Assembly: GCA_036563505.1 (NCBI GenBank) | Contig: DATCMH010000024.1 | Span: 173,467-237,466 of the forward strand | Direction: 5' to 3' | DNA length: 64,000 nucleotides | Origin: DATCMH01 sp036563505 | Lineage (GTDB): Bacteria > Pseudomonadota > Alphaproteobacteria > Rhizobiales > Beijerinckiaceae | In this document: positions 1-7,479 of the stretch, piece by piece | Layout of the letters: each line of letters opens with the position of its first letter | How positions within the stretch are numbered: the first letter of the stretch is position 1 | Translations under genes and position numbers: made by a program | Notes under the pieces: model-generated | Told to the model about the DNA's origin: nothing | Databases searched by the model: none | Seen by the model: only the letters and a program-made list of their open reading frames with translations

Positions 1-444
1 GCGCTCGCCTGGCGTCTCGCCTCGGCCGGTCCCTTCGAGGCGATCGTCTGCATTACCCGCGGCGGTCTCGTGCCGGCCGCGATCGTGTCGCGTGAGCTCG
101 GGACGCGGCTCATCGAGACGGTGTGCGTCGCGAGCTACCACGACTACAGGAGCCAGGGAGAGCTCAGCGTTCTGAAGGACATCGCGCCCTCTGTGAAAGC
201 GCTGGGCGAGGGCCGGGGCAAGGGCGTGCTGGTGGTCGACGACCTCACCGATACCGGCAAGACCGCCAAGATCGTGCGTGACATGCTGCCCGAGGCGCAT
301 TTCGCGACCGTCTACGCCAAGCCCGCCGGGCGCCCGATGGTGGACACCTTCGTCACCGAGGTGAGCCAGGACACCTGGATCTACTTCCCCTGGGATATGG
401 GCCTCGCCTACCAGGCGCCGCTCAACGAGGCGACGGCGGGGTAG
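1..444 (+). CDS. gpt: Xanthine phosphoribosyltransferase, 5' end outside window
   Basis: Transfers phosphoribose from PRPP to xanthine or guanine in cytoplasmic purine salvage. The reading frame is open from base 1, so the N-terminus lies upstream of the window; the first ATG inside (position 70) is internal, because conserved sequence (ITRGGLVPA) precedes it. The PRPP-binding signature VVDDLTDTGKTAK lies near 235-270, and the C-terminal YFPWDMG near 385-405 is typical of the proteobacterial Gpt type rather than Hpt. It is followed by a palindromic repeat and no coupled gene. The identity is a recognition of family motifs; the exact base preference cannot be read from the sequence. Confidence 0.9.
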   Translation, partial: ALAWRLASAGPFEAIVCITRGGLVPAAIVSRELGTRLIETVCVASYHDYRSQGELSVLKDIAPSVKALGEGRGKGVLVVDDLTDTGKTAKIVRDMLPEAHFATVYAKPAGRPMVDTFVTEVSQDTWIYFPWDMGLAYQAPLNEATAG

Positions 445-468
445 GCCACCGCGAAACGTTCGTGCCTT

Positions 469-599
469 GTCATTCCGGGGCCGCGCAGCGGAACCCGGAA
501 TCCACGACGGGGTGAGCGGCTTTAGACAGCGCAAGCCTCTCAACCGATCTCGATGAACATGGATTCCGGGCTCGGGCCTTCAGCCCGCCCCGGAATGAC
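469..599. repeat. ATTCCGGG-family palindromic repeat, copy 1
   Basis: A 131-bp element bounded by inverted termini GTCATTCCGGGG and CCCCGGAATGAC, with two internal hairpins of CCGGAATCC/GGATTCCGGG type. Related copies lie at 17244-17357, 21104-21202 and 21387-21439. It is intergenic, between gpt and the acyl-CoA synthetase gene. Function is unknown; such elements are common in Hyphomicrobiales genomes. Confidence 0.8.
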
Positions 600-682
600 A
601 GTGGTGTGGGTGACCCTTCCCGTCGCGCAATCCCTGCCTTAGCCTCCACGCCGGGAGAGAAACGCTCGGCAAGGGCTAGGGT

Positions 683-2239
683 ATGGCTGCTTTCGATCCG
701 GCCTCGGCGCGGACGAGCCTGTTCGGCGCGCTGCTCGACGCGCGGGACCGCTACGGCCGCGGGCGCCGCGCCGTCGAGGATCCGGAGCGCCGGCCGCTCA
801 CCTACCAGACCCTGGTGCTGGCCGCCTTCGTGCTGGGGCGGCGCCTCGCGGCCCTGACCCGGCCCCGCGAGCGGGTCGGCGTGCTCCTGCCGAATGTCAA
901 CGGTTTCGCGGCGGTGCTCTTCGGCCTCAACGCGTTCGGCCGGGTGCCGGCGCTCCTCAACTACACGGCCGGCCCGCGCAACCTCAGCGCCGCCTGCGAG
1001 ATCGCCGGCATCGAGACCCTCGTCACGTCGCGCCGCTTCGTCGAGCAGGGCAAGCTCGACGAAGTGGTGACAGCGATCGCCGAGGGGCGGCGGGTCGTCT
1101 GGCTCGAGGACGTGCGGGCGGAGCTCACGAGCCTGAACAAGCTGCGCGGCCTTGCCGATGCCTGGACGGCGCGGCGCGTCCACGCCCGGGCCGGCGTGTC
1201 GCCCGACGATCCCGCCGTGATCCTGTTCACCTCGGGCTCGGAGGGGCTGCCCAAAGCCGTCGTGCTCTCTAACGCCAACCTCGTCGCCAACGCCTATCAG
1301 ATCGCGGCCCATGCCGACGGCGCGCTGACGCCCGCCGACATCGTGTTCAACCCTTTGCCGGTGTTCCACTCCTTCGGCCTGACGGCGGGCCTGCTGGTGG
1401 GCCTCTGCGGCGGCATGCCCGTGGTGCTATACCCGAGCCCGCTTCACTACCGCCAGGTGCCGAAGCTGATCGCCGCGACGAAGGCCACCGTGCTGTTTGC
1501 TACCGACACCTTTCTTCAGGGCTACGCGCGCGCCGCCGATCCTGACGATCTGGCGAGCGTGAGGGTCGTCATCGCCGGGGCCGAGCGGGTCAAGGACGAG
1601 ACGCGGCGGCTGTGGCAGCGCACCGGCGCGGCGATCCTCGAAGGCTACGGCGCCACGGAATGCTCTCCCGTGATCGCTTGCAACCTGCCGCAGGCGAATC
1701 GTCCCGGCTCGGTCGGGCCCATGCTCCCAGGGATCGAGCACCGCCTCGAGGCGGTCGAGGGCATTCACGAGGGCGGACGCCTCTTCGTGCGCGGGCCCAA
1801 CGTCATGCAGGGCATCCTCGATCCCGACGACCCGAGCCGGATCGTGCCGCCCGCCGACGGGTGGCACGACACGGGTGACATCGTCACCGTCGAGGATGGT
1901 TTCGTGTTCATCCGCGGACGCGCCAAGCGCTTCGCCAAGATCGCCGGCGAGATGGTGTCGCTCGCGGCCGTCGAGGCCATGATCCAGGGGCTGTGGCCGG
2001 AGGCGACCCACGTCGTCGTGTCCCTGCCCGACCCGCGCAAGGGCGAGCAACTCGCGCTCGTCACCGATCACGCGGCGGCTGATCGCGAGGCGCTCCAGGC
2101 CCATGCGCGGGCGCAGGGCTTTCCGGAGCTGTGGATGCCGAAGGCCGTCCTCGTCCATCTCGTGCCGGTCCTCGGCTCGGGCAAGGTCGACGTTCCCGCC
2201 GCGACCGAGATGGCGCGGCGGTTGCGGCCGATGTTGTGA
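683..2239 (+). CDS. AMP-dependent acyl-CoA/acyl-ACP synthetase
   Basis: An ANL-superfamily adenylating enzyme of 518 residues that should activate a carboxylic acid, probably fatty, as an acyl-adenylate and pass it to CoA or ACP. The phosphate-binding loop TSGSEGLPK is near residue 183, the motif GYGATECSP near 320, and the hinge/ATP motif GWHDTGD near 393. The sequence resembles the acyl-ACP synthetase half of Aas-type enzymes more than medium-chain CoA ligases, and there is no attached acyltransferase domain. The start follows GGCTAGGG. Flanking repeats suggest it is transcribed alone. The substrate cannot be told from sequence. Confidence 0.85.
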   Translation: MAAFDPASARTSLFGALLDARDRYGRGRRAVEDPERRPLTYQTLVLAAFVLGRRLAALTRPRERVGVLLPNVNGFAAVLFGLNAFGRVPALLNYTAGPRNLSAACEIAGIETLVTSRRFVEQGKLDEVVTAIAEGRRVVWLEDVRAELTSLNKLRGLADAWTARRVHARAGVSPDDPAVILFTSGSEGLPKAVVLSNANLVANAYQIAAHADGALTPADIVFNPLPVFHSFGLTAGLLVGLCGGMPVVLYPSPLHYRQVPKLIAATKATVLFATDTFLQGYARAADPDDLASVRVVIAGAERVKDETRRLWQRTGAAILEGYGATECSPVIACNLPQANRPGSVGPMLPGIEHRLEAVEGIHEGGRLFVRGPNVMQGILDPDDPSRIVPPADGWHDTGDIVTVEDGFVFIRGRAKRFAKIAGEMVSLAAVEAMIQGLWPEATHVVVSLPDPRKGEQLALVTDHAAADREALQAHARAQGFPELWMPKAVLVHLVPVLGSGKVDVPAATEMARRLRPML

Positions 2240-2284
2240 GAGACAAGGGCTGAGGGCGCCGCGCTGCGACGCCCGCTCGACGTC

Positions 2285-2521
2285 TTACTGCGCGGCGCGG
2301 CGGCGAACCACGCGGCGGCGCGGCTGGCCTTCCTCGATCTGGTCCACGGGTCCGCCAGGCGCGGCCACGACGGCGCCGGCACCGGCCCCGACGACGGCAC
2401 CGACGGGTCCGCCCACAACGGCGCCGGCCGTCGCGCCGACCGCCGTGCCCGCGGCCTGCTGTCGTGTGGCGCAGGCCGAGAGGCCGAGGCCGGCGAGAAG
2501 AGCGATGATGAGGAGGCGCAT
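2285..2521 (-). CDS. Small glycine-zipper outer-membrane lipoprotein
   Basis: A 78-residue protein starting at the ATG at 2521, preceded by GGAG. An upstream in-frame ATG at 2572 would give an N-terminus unlike a signal peptide, so I reject it. The lipobox LSAC near residues 13-16 predicts lipidation, and the middle is an alternating Gly/Ala run (AVGATAGAVVGGPVGAVV) typical of glycine-zipper proteins that insert in or against the outer membrane. The C-terminus is arginine-rich. No enzymatic role is expected. It is convergent with the acyl-CoA synthetase gene. Confidence 0.75.
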   Translation of the reverse strand: MRLLIIALLAGLGLSACATRQQAAGTAVGATAGAVVGGPVGAVVGAGAGAVVAAPGGPVDQIEEGQPRRRVVRRRAAQ

Positions 2522-2606
2522 GCTGGTGCTCCGCGTTCGCTCCGGAAAGCCCCGGGGCGTGCGGGCCAACAACCTCGGCGCGGAGAGGTTCCGCCGAAGC
2601 TTGCGT

Positions 2607-2699
2607 TCAGAGCATCGCGCCGAGCAGCAGAAGCGTGCCCCCGACGAGGCAGGCCACCGCCATCACGAGCATCGAATCGAGGTGGGTTCGGGTGTTCAT
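2607..2699 (-). CDS. Possible 30-residue single-span membrane microprotein
   Basis: An ORF of 30 codons from the ATG at 2699. It is mostly a hydrophobic segment (MLVMAVACLVGGTLLLLGAML, split as residues 10-30) after a short polar N-terminus. A second in-frame ATG lies at 2717. No strong Shine-Dalgarno is visible for either. It sits between the tRNA-Leu gene and the lipoprotein gene on the same strand. Support is only the composition and location, so it may not be translated. Confidence 0.35.
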   Translation of the reverse strand: MNTRTHLDSMLVMAVACLVGGTLLLLGAML

Positions 2700-2774
2700 T
2701 CCCGAAGCCTGGGTCATGTCGCGGCCGTGCGGCGTGCGGGCCAGCACGGACACGCTGCGGCGTAGGGCAAGGGG

Positions 2775-3082
2775 TGGTGCGGACGGCGGGGCTCGAACCC
2801 GCACTCTCGTTCGAGAAGCAGATTTTCATACCACTTCGGCTTTCGCCGCCGCCCGCTTCGAGCGTTCGTGGTCTGGACTATCCCTTCGCCGTGCCTCGAT
2901 CCCAAGGTTTAGGCGCCGCCCGTCTAGTCTCTACACCTTCCCGGCCAGGACCGGGCTTGGCTCGGGATCGGCAAGGCTTAGCGCCCCAGCTTTCCCCGAA
3001 TTTGAGCGGTTCTACTCCAGGCGTTTCCACCCGGGCACTCTAAGCCAAAGTCTGCTGCGTCTACCGGTTTCGCCACGTCCGC
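2775..3082 (-). tRNA. tRNA-Leu(UAA), split by a group I intron, CCA encoded
   Basis: Exon 1 is 3048-3082 (35 nt) and exon 2 is 2775-2826 (52 nt), giving an 87-nt spliced tRNA. The acceptor stem GCGGACG pairs with CGTCCGC, the anticodon stem GCAGA pairs with TCTGC, and the joined loop reads CTTAAAA, so the anticodon is UAA. The variable arm (CTCG/CGAG) and the T-arm GCGGG-TTCGAGC-CCCGC are complete, and CCA is genomically encoded at 2775-2777. The intron sits between anticodon positions 34 and 35. All stems fold, so the gene looks functional if the intron splices. Confidence 0.95.
2827..3047 (-). other. Group I self-splicing intron in tRNA-Leu(UAA) (IC3-like)
   Basis: This 221-nt intron ends in the expected omega-G at 2827 and follows a U at the 5' splice site. 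An internal guide GAGU about 8 nt into the intron can pair with exon ACUU, giving the required U-G wobble at the splice site. Conserved core elements can be read on the minus strand: P (AATTCGGGGAAA, near 2991-3002), Q (GATCCCGAGCC, near 2959-2969), R/P7 (GTAGAGACTAGACGG, near 2921-2935) and S (GGGATAGTCCAGACC, near 2869-2883). There is no homing endonuclease ORF. The insertion site and core match the cyanobacterial/plastid tRNA-Leu(UAA) intron class. Confidence 0.92.
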
Positions 3083-3116
3083 GCCGGACGAGCGGTAGCG
3101 GCGGGCGGGCGGGAGA

Positions 3117-4313
3117 TCAACCCGCCCCGGCTTCGGGCGGCGCCCAGCCGTAGAGCCAGGCGTAGCGCTCCGTCATGCCTTCCGGGCCCGCGTGTCGGAT
3201 CACGGCATCCCGCACGGGAGCGACCGGCCAACCCGCGTGGTAGACGCGGCCGTTGCGTCGCGCGTGGCGCTGAACGGTCCGGACCCGGGGGAGACGCGCC
3301 GCCGCGTAGTGCCGGAGCGCCGCGGGCACGTCGCCTGCATGCCCAGCGAGGGTGGCCGCGAGGGTCGCGGCGTCCTCAAGCGCGAGGGCTCCGCCCTGGG
3401 CAAGGAACGGCAGGACGGGATGGGCGGCGTCGCCCAAAAGCGCCGTGCGGCCCCGGGCCATGGTCTGGGCCGGCAGATCGTGCAGCGACCAGCCTCCCCA
3501 CGCCGCCGGGCCCGCGAGGAGGGCAGCCAGGGCCGGGCCGATTTTGGCGAAGCGCCGCAGGATCTCGTCGCGCGAAGCCTGCGCGGACCACCCCTCGAGA
3601 GGCTCGCTCCGCCGCTCCACGGCGACGAGGTTGACGAGGCGCCCCCCCGCGACCGGATAGTGAACGACATGCGCTCCCCGACCGAGCCACAGCCCGGTCT
3701 CGTTGCCCGAGAGCTCCGCCGGCACGGCCTCTCGCGGGAGCGTGGCCCGCCAGGCGGCGTGGCCGCGGAAGGCGGGCGCGCGCGCGTCGCCGATGAGCGG
3801 CCGCACGGCCGACCATAGCCCGTCGGCGCCGACGAGGAGGTCGGCCTCGAGCCGCTCCTCGCCCCCGGTCCGGGTGATGGTAACCGTCACCCGGTCGGGG
3901 TGATCCTCGATCGCCGTAACCGCGCGTCCCAGGCGAAGCTGGATGCCGCTGTCGGCCCGAACCGCGTCGAGCAGGAGGGTGTGGAGGTCTGCCCGCAGGA
4001 GCACGGCATAAGGCGCGCTGAAGCGCTGTCGCATGAACGCGCCGAGCGCGATGGATCCCACCGTCCGGCCGGAGCGCAGGCGGCGGACGACCACGCGGTC
4101 GGGCTCGACCGAAGCGCGCTTCACGGCCGGACCCAGGCCAAGGCCCGCGAGCACCCGGCTCGCGTTGGGCGAGATCTGGATGCCGGCCCCGGGCTCGGTA
4201 AAGCCCGTTCGCTTCTCCAAGAGGGTGACCCGGTGTCCCTGGCGGGCGAGCGCCAGCGCCGCCGCGAGCCCGCCGATGCCGGCGCCGGCGACGAGAACCT
4301 CGAGCGCTTTCAC
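3117..4313 (-). CDS. FAD-dependent aromatic-ring monooxygenase (UbiH/salicylate hydroxylase type)
   Basis: A group A flavoprotein monooxygenase of 398 residues. The FAD dinucleotide-binding motif GAGIGG lies at residues 10-15, the NAD(P)H/FAD DG motif GADG at 162-165, and the ribityl-binding GDAAHP at 294-299. It probably hydroxylates an aromatic or quinone-like substrate with NAD(P)H and O2, but the substrate is not identifiable. The start is a GTG at 4313, one base after the stop of the upstream zinc-finger gene, so translation is probably coupled. Length is normal for salicylate-1-monooxygenase-like proteins. Confidence 0.85.
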   Translation of the reverse strand: MKALEVLVAGAGIGGLAAALALARQGHRVTLLEKRTGFTEPGAGIQISPNASRVLAGLGLGPAVKRASVEPDRVVVRRLRSGRTVGSIALGAFMRQRFSAPYAVLLRADLHTLLLDAVRADSGIQLRLGRAVTAIEDHPDRVTVTITRTGGEERLEADLLVGADGLWSAVRPLIGDARAPAFRGHAAWRATLPREAVPAELSGNETGLWLGRGAHVVHYPVAGGRLVNLVAVERRSEPLEGWSAQASRDEILRRFAKIGPALAALLAGPAAWGGWSLHDLPAQTMARGRTALLGDAAHPVLPFLAQGGALALEDAATLAATLAGHAGDVPAALRHYAAARLPRVRTVQRHARRNGRVYHAGWPVAPVRDAVIRHAGPEGMTERYAWLYGWAPPEAGAG

Positions 4314-4314
4314 G

Positions 4315-4578
4315 TCAGCGCAGGTTATCGCCGGGCAGGGCCTTCTCGTCGTGCAGCAGACACTCGGCCGGATCGGCCCCGCCGTTCAGCGCCGCCTCGA
4401 ACTTGTAGAGCGTCGAGCAGTAGGGACAGATGATGTCGTCGTCCGATCCCATGTCGAGGAACACGTGCGGATGATCGAAGGGGGGCTTCGCCCCGATGCA
4501 CATGAACTCCTTGGCGCCGACCCGGATGGTCGAAACGCCGGGATCGTTATGGAAATGGGGCACGCCCTCGTGGGCCAT
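4315..4578 (-). CDS. CHCC-type zinc-finger domain protein
   Basis: An 87-residue protein of the zf-CHCC family, related to the mitochondrial complex I subunit NDUFS6. Likely zinc ligands are C27, H36 or H38, C51 and C54 (CPYC). Alphaproteobacterial members are small cytoplasmic proteins, and some associate with NADH dehydrogenase; here there are no nuo genes nearby. It precedes the FAD monooxygenase with one base between stop and start, which suggests a two-gene operon. The assignment to the family is firm; the role is inferred. Confidence 0.85.
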   Translation of the reverse strand: MAHEGVPHFHNDPGVSTIRVGAKEFMCIGAKPPFDHPHVFLDMGSDDDIICPYCSTLYKFEAALNGGADPAECLLHDEKALPGDNLR

Positions 4579-4698
4579 GGCTGACGGTCCTTAGATTGTC
4601 CTGGAGCGGCAGCCGGGCCGCCGCGAGCGGCGCGCACCATAGGACGCAGGCGGCGGGAAGCCTAGACGGGATGAGGCGGGCGGTGTCGCGGCGCGAAA

Positions 4699-5135
4699 CC
4701 CTCTCCCCCGCGCGCGGGGGAGACGGCAGGGTGAGGGCGTGGTGGGGGTTGGCCGTGTGCTGGTCGGAGAGGGGCAAGGCTGCCCCGGCGCTCACCCCAC
4801 CCGACCCTGCTGCGCAGGGCCACCCTCCCCGCGAGCGGGGAGGGATGGGGCGCGGGATGCGCCCACCTTCTCCCCTCTGCGGGAGAAGGTGCCTGCCGCA
4901 AGGCAGGCGGATGAGGGGTGGCGCGCAGCGCCTCGCGAAGCGAAGAGGGTGCTTGGGGCGGACAAGCTCTGATCGGCCTGTCGGCCGTGCGCCGCTTCGC
5001 GCCGCACCTCTCTCCCGGCCGGCTCCGCCGGCCACCCTCTCCCTCAAGGGAAGAGGGAAGAAAGTCGGTGCCGCTCGCGATCCCTCCTCGCCTGCGGGGA
5101 GGGGGCCGGCGCGAGCCGGACGGGTGGGGTGGGCG
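4699..5135. repeat. Mosaic of CTCTCCCC-family hairpin repeats (family 4, composite)
   Basis: This region fills the 664-bp gap between the zinc-finger gene and the first hydrolase. It is a chain of hairpins: CTCTCCCCC/GGGGGAG, CCCTGC-tgc-GCAGGG, CCTCCCC/GGGGAGG, CCTTCTCCC/GGGAGAAGG followed by GCCTGCC-gcaa-GGCAGGC, GGCCGGC-tcc-GCCGGCC, and CCCTC/GAGGG. Parts match the elements at 7051-7363, 33850-34241 and 63808-64000. I see no gene in 4579-5242. Confidence 0.75.
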
Positions 5136-5242
5136 TTGGGCCCTGTCGCCCAAGTTCCCACACTCCCATCACGAACCCACCCCGTTGCCAGCCCAACGCG
5201 CTGCCCCCTATAGCTCCGCCGACTCCCGGCCGGACCAGCCCG

Positions 5243-6007
5243 ATGCTTTCCTTCGACTCTCATGGCGTTCGGATCGCCTATATCGACGCTCCGCCCGAGG
5301 GCGGGGCGGGCGAGCCGGTGCTGTTGATCCACGGCTTCGCCTCGAACCACGCCGTGAACTGGGTCAATACGCTCTGGGTGAAAGCCCTGACGACCGCGGG
5401 ACGCCGGGTGATCGCCCTCGACAACCGGGGCCATGGCGAGAGCGCGAAGCTGCACGACCCCGCGGCCTACGAATCCTCGATCATGGCCGAGGACGCGGCC
5501 CGGCTCCTCGATCACCTCGACATCGCCCGCGCCGACGTGATCGGCTATTCCATGGGCGCCCGCATCACGGCGCATCTGGCGCTGCAGCATCCCGACCGCG
5601 TGCGCTCGGCGGTGCTCGGAGGCCTCGGCATCCATCTCGTGGAGGGCGTCGGCCTGCCGCTCGGCATCGCCGACGCCATGGAGGCGCCCTCCCTCGCCGA
5701 CCTCACCGATCCAATGCAGCGCATGTTCCGCGCCTTCGCCGAGCAGACCCGCAGCGACCTGACGGCGCTGGCCGCGTGCATTCGCGGCTCGCGGCAGGTG
5801 CTTTCGCCCGACGAGGTCGGGCGGATCGAGGCCCCCGTGCTCGTGGCGGTCGGTACGAAGGACACGGTGGCCGGCGCGCCGGGGCCGCTCGCCGCCCTGA
5901 TGCCGAACGCCCGCGTCCTCGACATCCCGGGCCGCGATCACAACCTCGCGGTCGGGGACAAGGTCCACAAGCAGGGCGTCCTCGCCTTCCTCGCCGAGCG
6001 CCCATGA
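5243..6007 (+). CDS. Alpha/beta hydrolase
   Basis: A 254-residue alpha/beta-hydrolase-fold protein. The oxyanion segment LLIHGFASNH is near residues 29-38, the nucleophile elbow GYSMGA near 105, and the candidate catalytic His is in GRDHNLA near 235. The start at 5243 is chosen because the sequence upstream in frame is repeat-derived and proline-rich. A second, different hydrolase gene follows after 16 bp, so they probably form one transcript. It could be an esterase, lactonase or epoxide-type hydrolase; the substrate is unknown. Confidence 0.85.
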   Translation: MLSFDSHGVRIAYIDAPPEGGAGEPVLLIHGFASNHAVNWVNTLWVKALTTAGRRVIALDNRGHGESAKLHDPAAYESSIMAEDAARLLDHLDIARADVIGYSMGARITAHLALQHPDRVRSAVLGGLGIHLVEGVGLPLGIADAMEAPSLADLTDPMQRMFRAFAEQTRSDLTALAACIRGSRQVLSPDEVGRIEAPVLVAVGTKDTVAGAPGPLAALMPNARVLDIPGRDHNLAVGDKVHKQGVLAFLAERP

Positions 6008-6023
6008 GACGAGCGTCCTTGAC

Positions 6024-6887
6024 ATGAGCCGGAGCTTCACGGGAGCGGGCGGCAACCGCCTCGTCGCGAGCGAGATCGGTGGCGGCGACCGGACGGCGCT
6101 GCTGCTCCACGGTGGCGGGCAGACGCGGCACGCCTGGGCGCGAACCGGGCGGCGCCTTGCCGAGGCCGGCTGGCGCGCCATCGCCCTCGATCAGCGCGGC
6201 CACGGCGACAGCGCCTGGATGGAGGATGGCGCCTATGCCTTCCCGGATTATGGCGCCGACGCCGCATCGGTCGCCCGGCATATCGCCTCCGAGCACGGCG
6301 CTCCGCCGGTCGCGATCGGCGCGTCGCTGGGCGGCATCGCCGCGCTTCTCGCCCTGAGCGCCGGTGAGCCGGTCTTCGCCGGCCTCGTCCTCGTCGACAT
6401 CGTGCCGCGCATGGACCCGCGCGGCGTCGACCACATCCAGAGTTTCATGGGCGCACGGGCCACTGAGGGATACGCGTCCGTCGAGGAGGCGGCCGACGCG
6501 GTCGCTGCCTACCTGCCGCACCGGCCGCGGCCGACCTCCCTCGACGGGCTGAAGAAGAACCTGCGCCAAGGCTCTGATGGCCGCTGGCGCTGGCACTGGG
6601 ACCCGCGCTTCCTCGACGGGCCGCGCAGCATCAACACCGAATGGGAGGCGGTCGAAGCGACCTTAATGGCGACCGTGACGCGCTTGAGCGTCCCGACGCT
6701 CCTCGTCCGCGGCGGCGCGAGCGAGCTCGTGACCCAGGAAGCGGCGCAGGAGTTTCTGGCGCTGTGTCCCCGCGCCGAATACGTGGACGTGGCGGAAGCC
6801 CGTCACATGGTGGCCGGCGACCGCAATGACGTGTTCGCTGATGCGATTTTGGAGTTTTTGGCGAAGCTGCCGCTGGTGTCCGACTAA
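6024..6887 (+). CDS. Alpha/beta hydrolase
   Basis: A 287-residue alpha/beta-hydrolase-fold protein, clearly divergent from the preceding hydrolase. It shows LLLHGGGQTRHAW near residues 26-38, the nucleophile elbow GASLGG near 98, and the C-terminal His in EARHMVAGD near 260. Similar proteins are annotated as peroxidase-like or hydrolase of unknown substrate. It lies 16 bp downstream of the other hydrolase gene and is followed by a repeat region, so it is probably the last gene of a two-gene unit. Confidence 0.85.
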   Translation: MSRSFTGAGGNRLVASEIGGGDRTALLLHGGGQTRHAWARTGRRLAEAGWRAIALDQRGHGDSAWMEDGAYAFPDYGADAASVARHIASEHGAPPVAIGASLGGIAALLALSAGEPVFAGLVLVDIVPRMDPRGVDHIQSFMGARATEGYASVEEAADAVAAYLPHRPRPTSLDGLKKNLRQGSDGRWRWHWDPRFLDGPRSINTEWEAVEATLMATVTRLSVPTLLVRGGASELVTQEAAQEFLALCPRAEYVDVAEARHMVAGDRNDVFADAILEFLAKLPLVSD

Positions 6888-6930
6888 GGCCCCCAAAGCG
6901 GGTAAGAGGCCGGCTTCTCGCTCCACCCTT

Positions 6931-7017
6931 GTCATGGCCGGGCTCGACCCGGCCATCTCGGTTCGGAGGCGGGTACGGCTTCACGCCGAGGTTCGCGGGT
7001 CGAGCCCGCGAACGACA
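6931..7017. repeat. TCATGGCCGGG-family 86-bp double hairpin, copy 1
   Basis: Two hairpins: GGCCGGG-ctcga-CCCGGCC and GTTCGCGGG-tcgag-CCCGCGAAC, joined by about 40 bp. The reverse complement occurs almost unchanged at 52362-52447. Differences are few and mostly in the linker and the first loop. It is intergenic, just downstream of a hydrolase gene. Confidence 0.85.
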
Positions 7018-7050
7018 TGGGGGAGGGTTGAGGCGTGTTGGTTTGCGCCC

Positions 7051-7363
7051 GGCTCCCCCTCACCCCTGCTCACCTTCGGTTCGCTTGCTTCGCCTGCCGG
7101 TAGGCAGGCGAAGCCCTCTCCCCAGAAGGGAGAGGGGTTGAGCATCTGAGTTTCGGTTCTGTTTGAGATGGCGTGAAACGGTGGTGCGCGCTCCTCCTCT
7201 CCCGGCCGGGGAGAGGGTCGCGTCGGCGGACCGGCCGACGCGACGAGCGCAACGCAGTGGAGCGAGGGTGAGGGGGTACTCTCCGCTACTCGGACCTCCG
7301 CCCAGCGCCCACTCATCCGCCCTCGCTGGCGCGAGGGCACCTTCTCCCACGAGGGGAGAAGGG
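7051..7363 (-). repeat. Composite family-4 repeat, copy A (inverted relative to copies B and C)
   Basis: About 313 bp. Read as reverse complement it matches 33850-34241 and 63808-64000: a CCCTCACC(CT)CGCTCCACT block, a variable hairpin, CCCTCTCCCC, a non-palindromic spacer carrying CCGAAACTC(A/G)GATGCTCAAC, CTCTCCCTT/GGGGAGAGGG and the hairpin TTCGCCTGC/GCAGGCGAA. It ends in the variable hairpin 7319-7338 next to CCTTCTCCC. It occupies the gap before cysE; no gene is seen in 6888-7479. Confidence 0.8.
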
Positions 7364-7479
7364 ATGTGCCGCCTTCGCCCGCGGAGAAGATCTTTCCCTC
7401 TTGGCGCGGTTCTCCGAGGGTGCCATGTCTCCTCTCGTCCGTTCCGCCGCGCCTTGACCGCGGCCTGGGAGAGAGACCG

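Noticed and set aside
2607..2804. A 65-codon ORF starting inside the tRNA-Leu 3' exon
   Set aside because: Its first part is tRNA sequence; only the last 30 codons look like a possible membrane microprotein, listed with low confidence.
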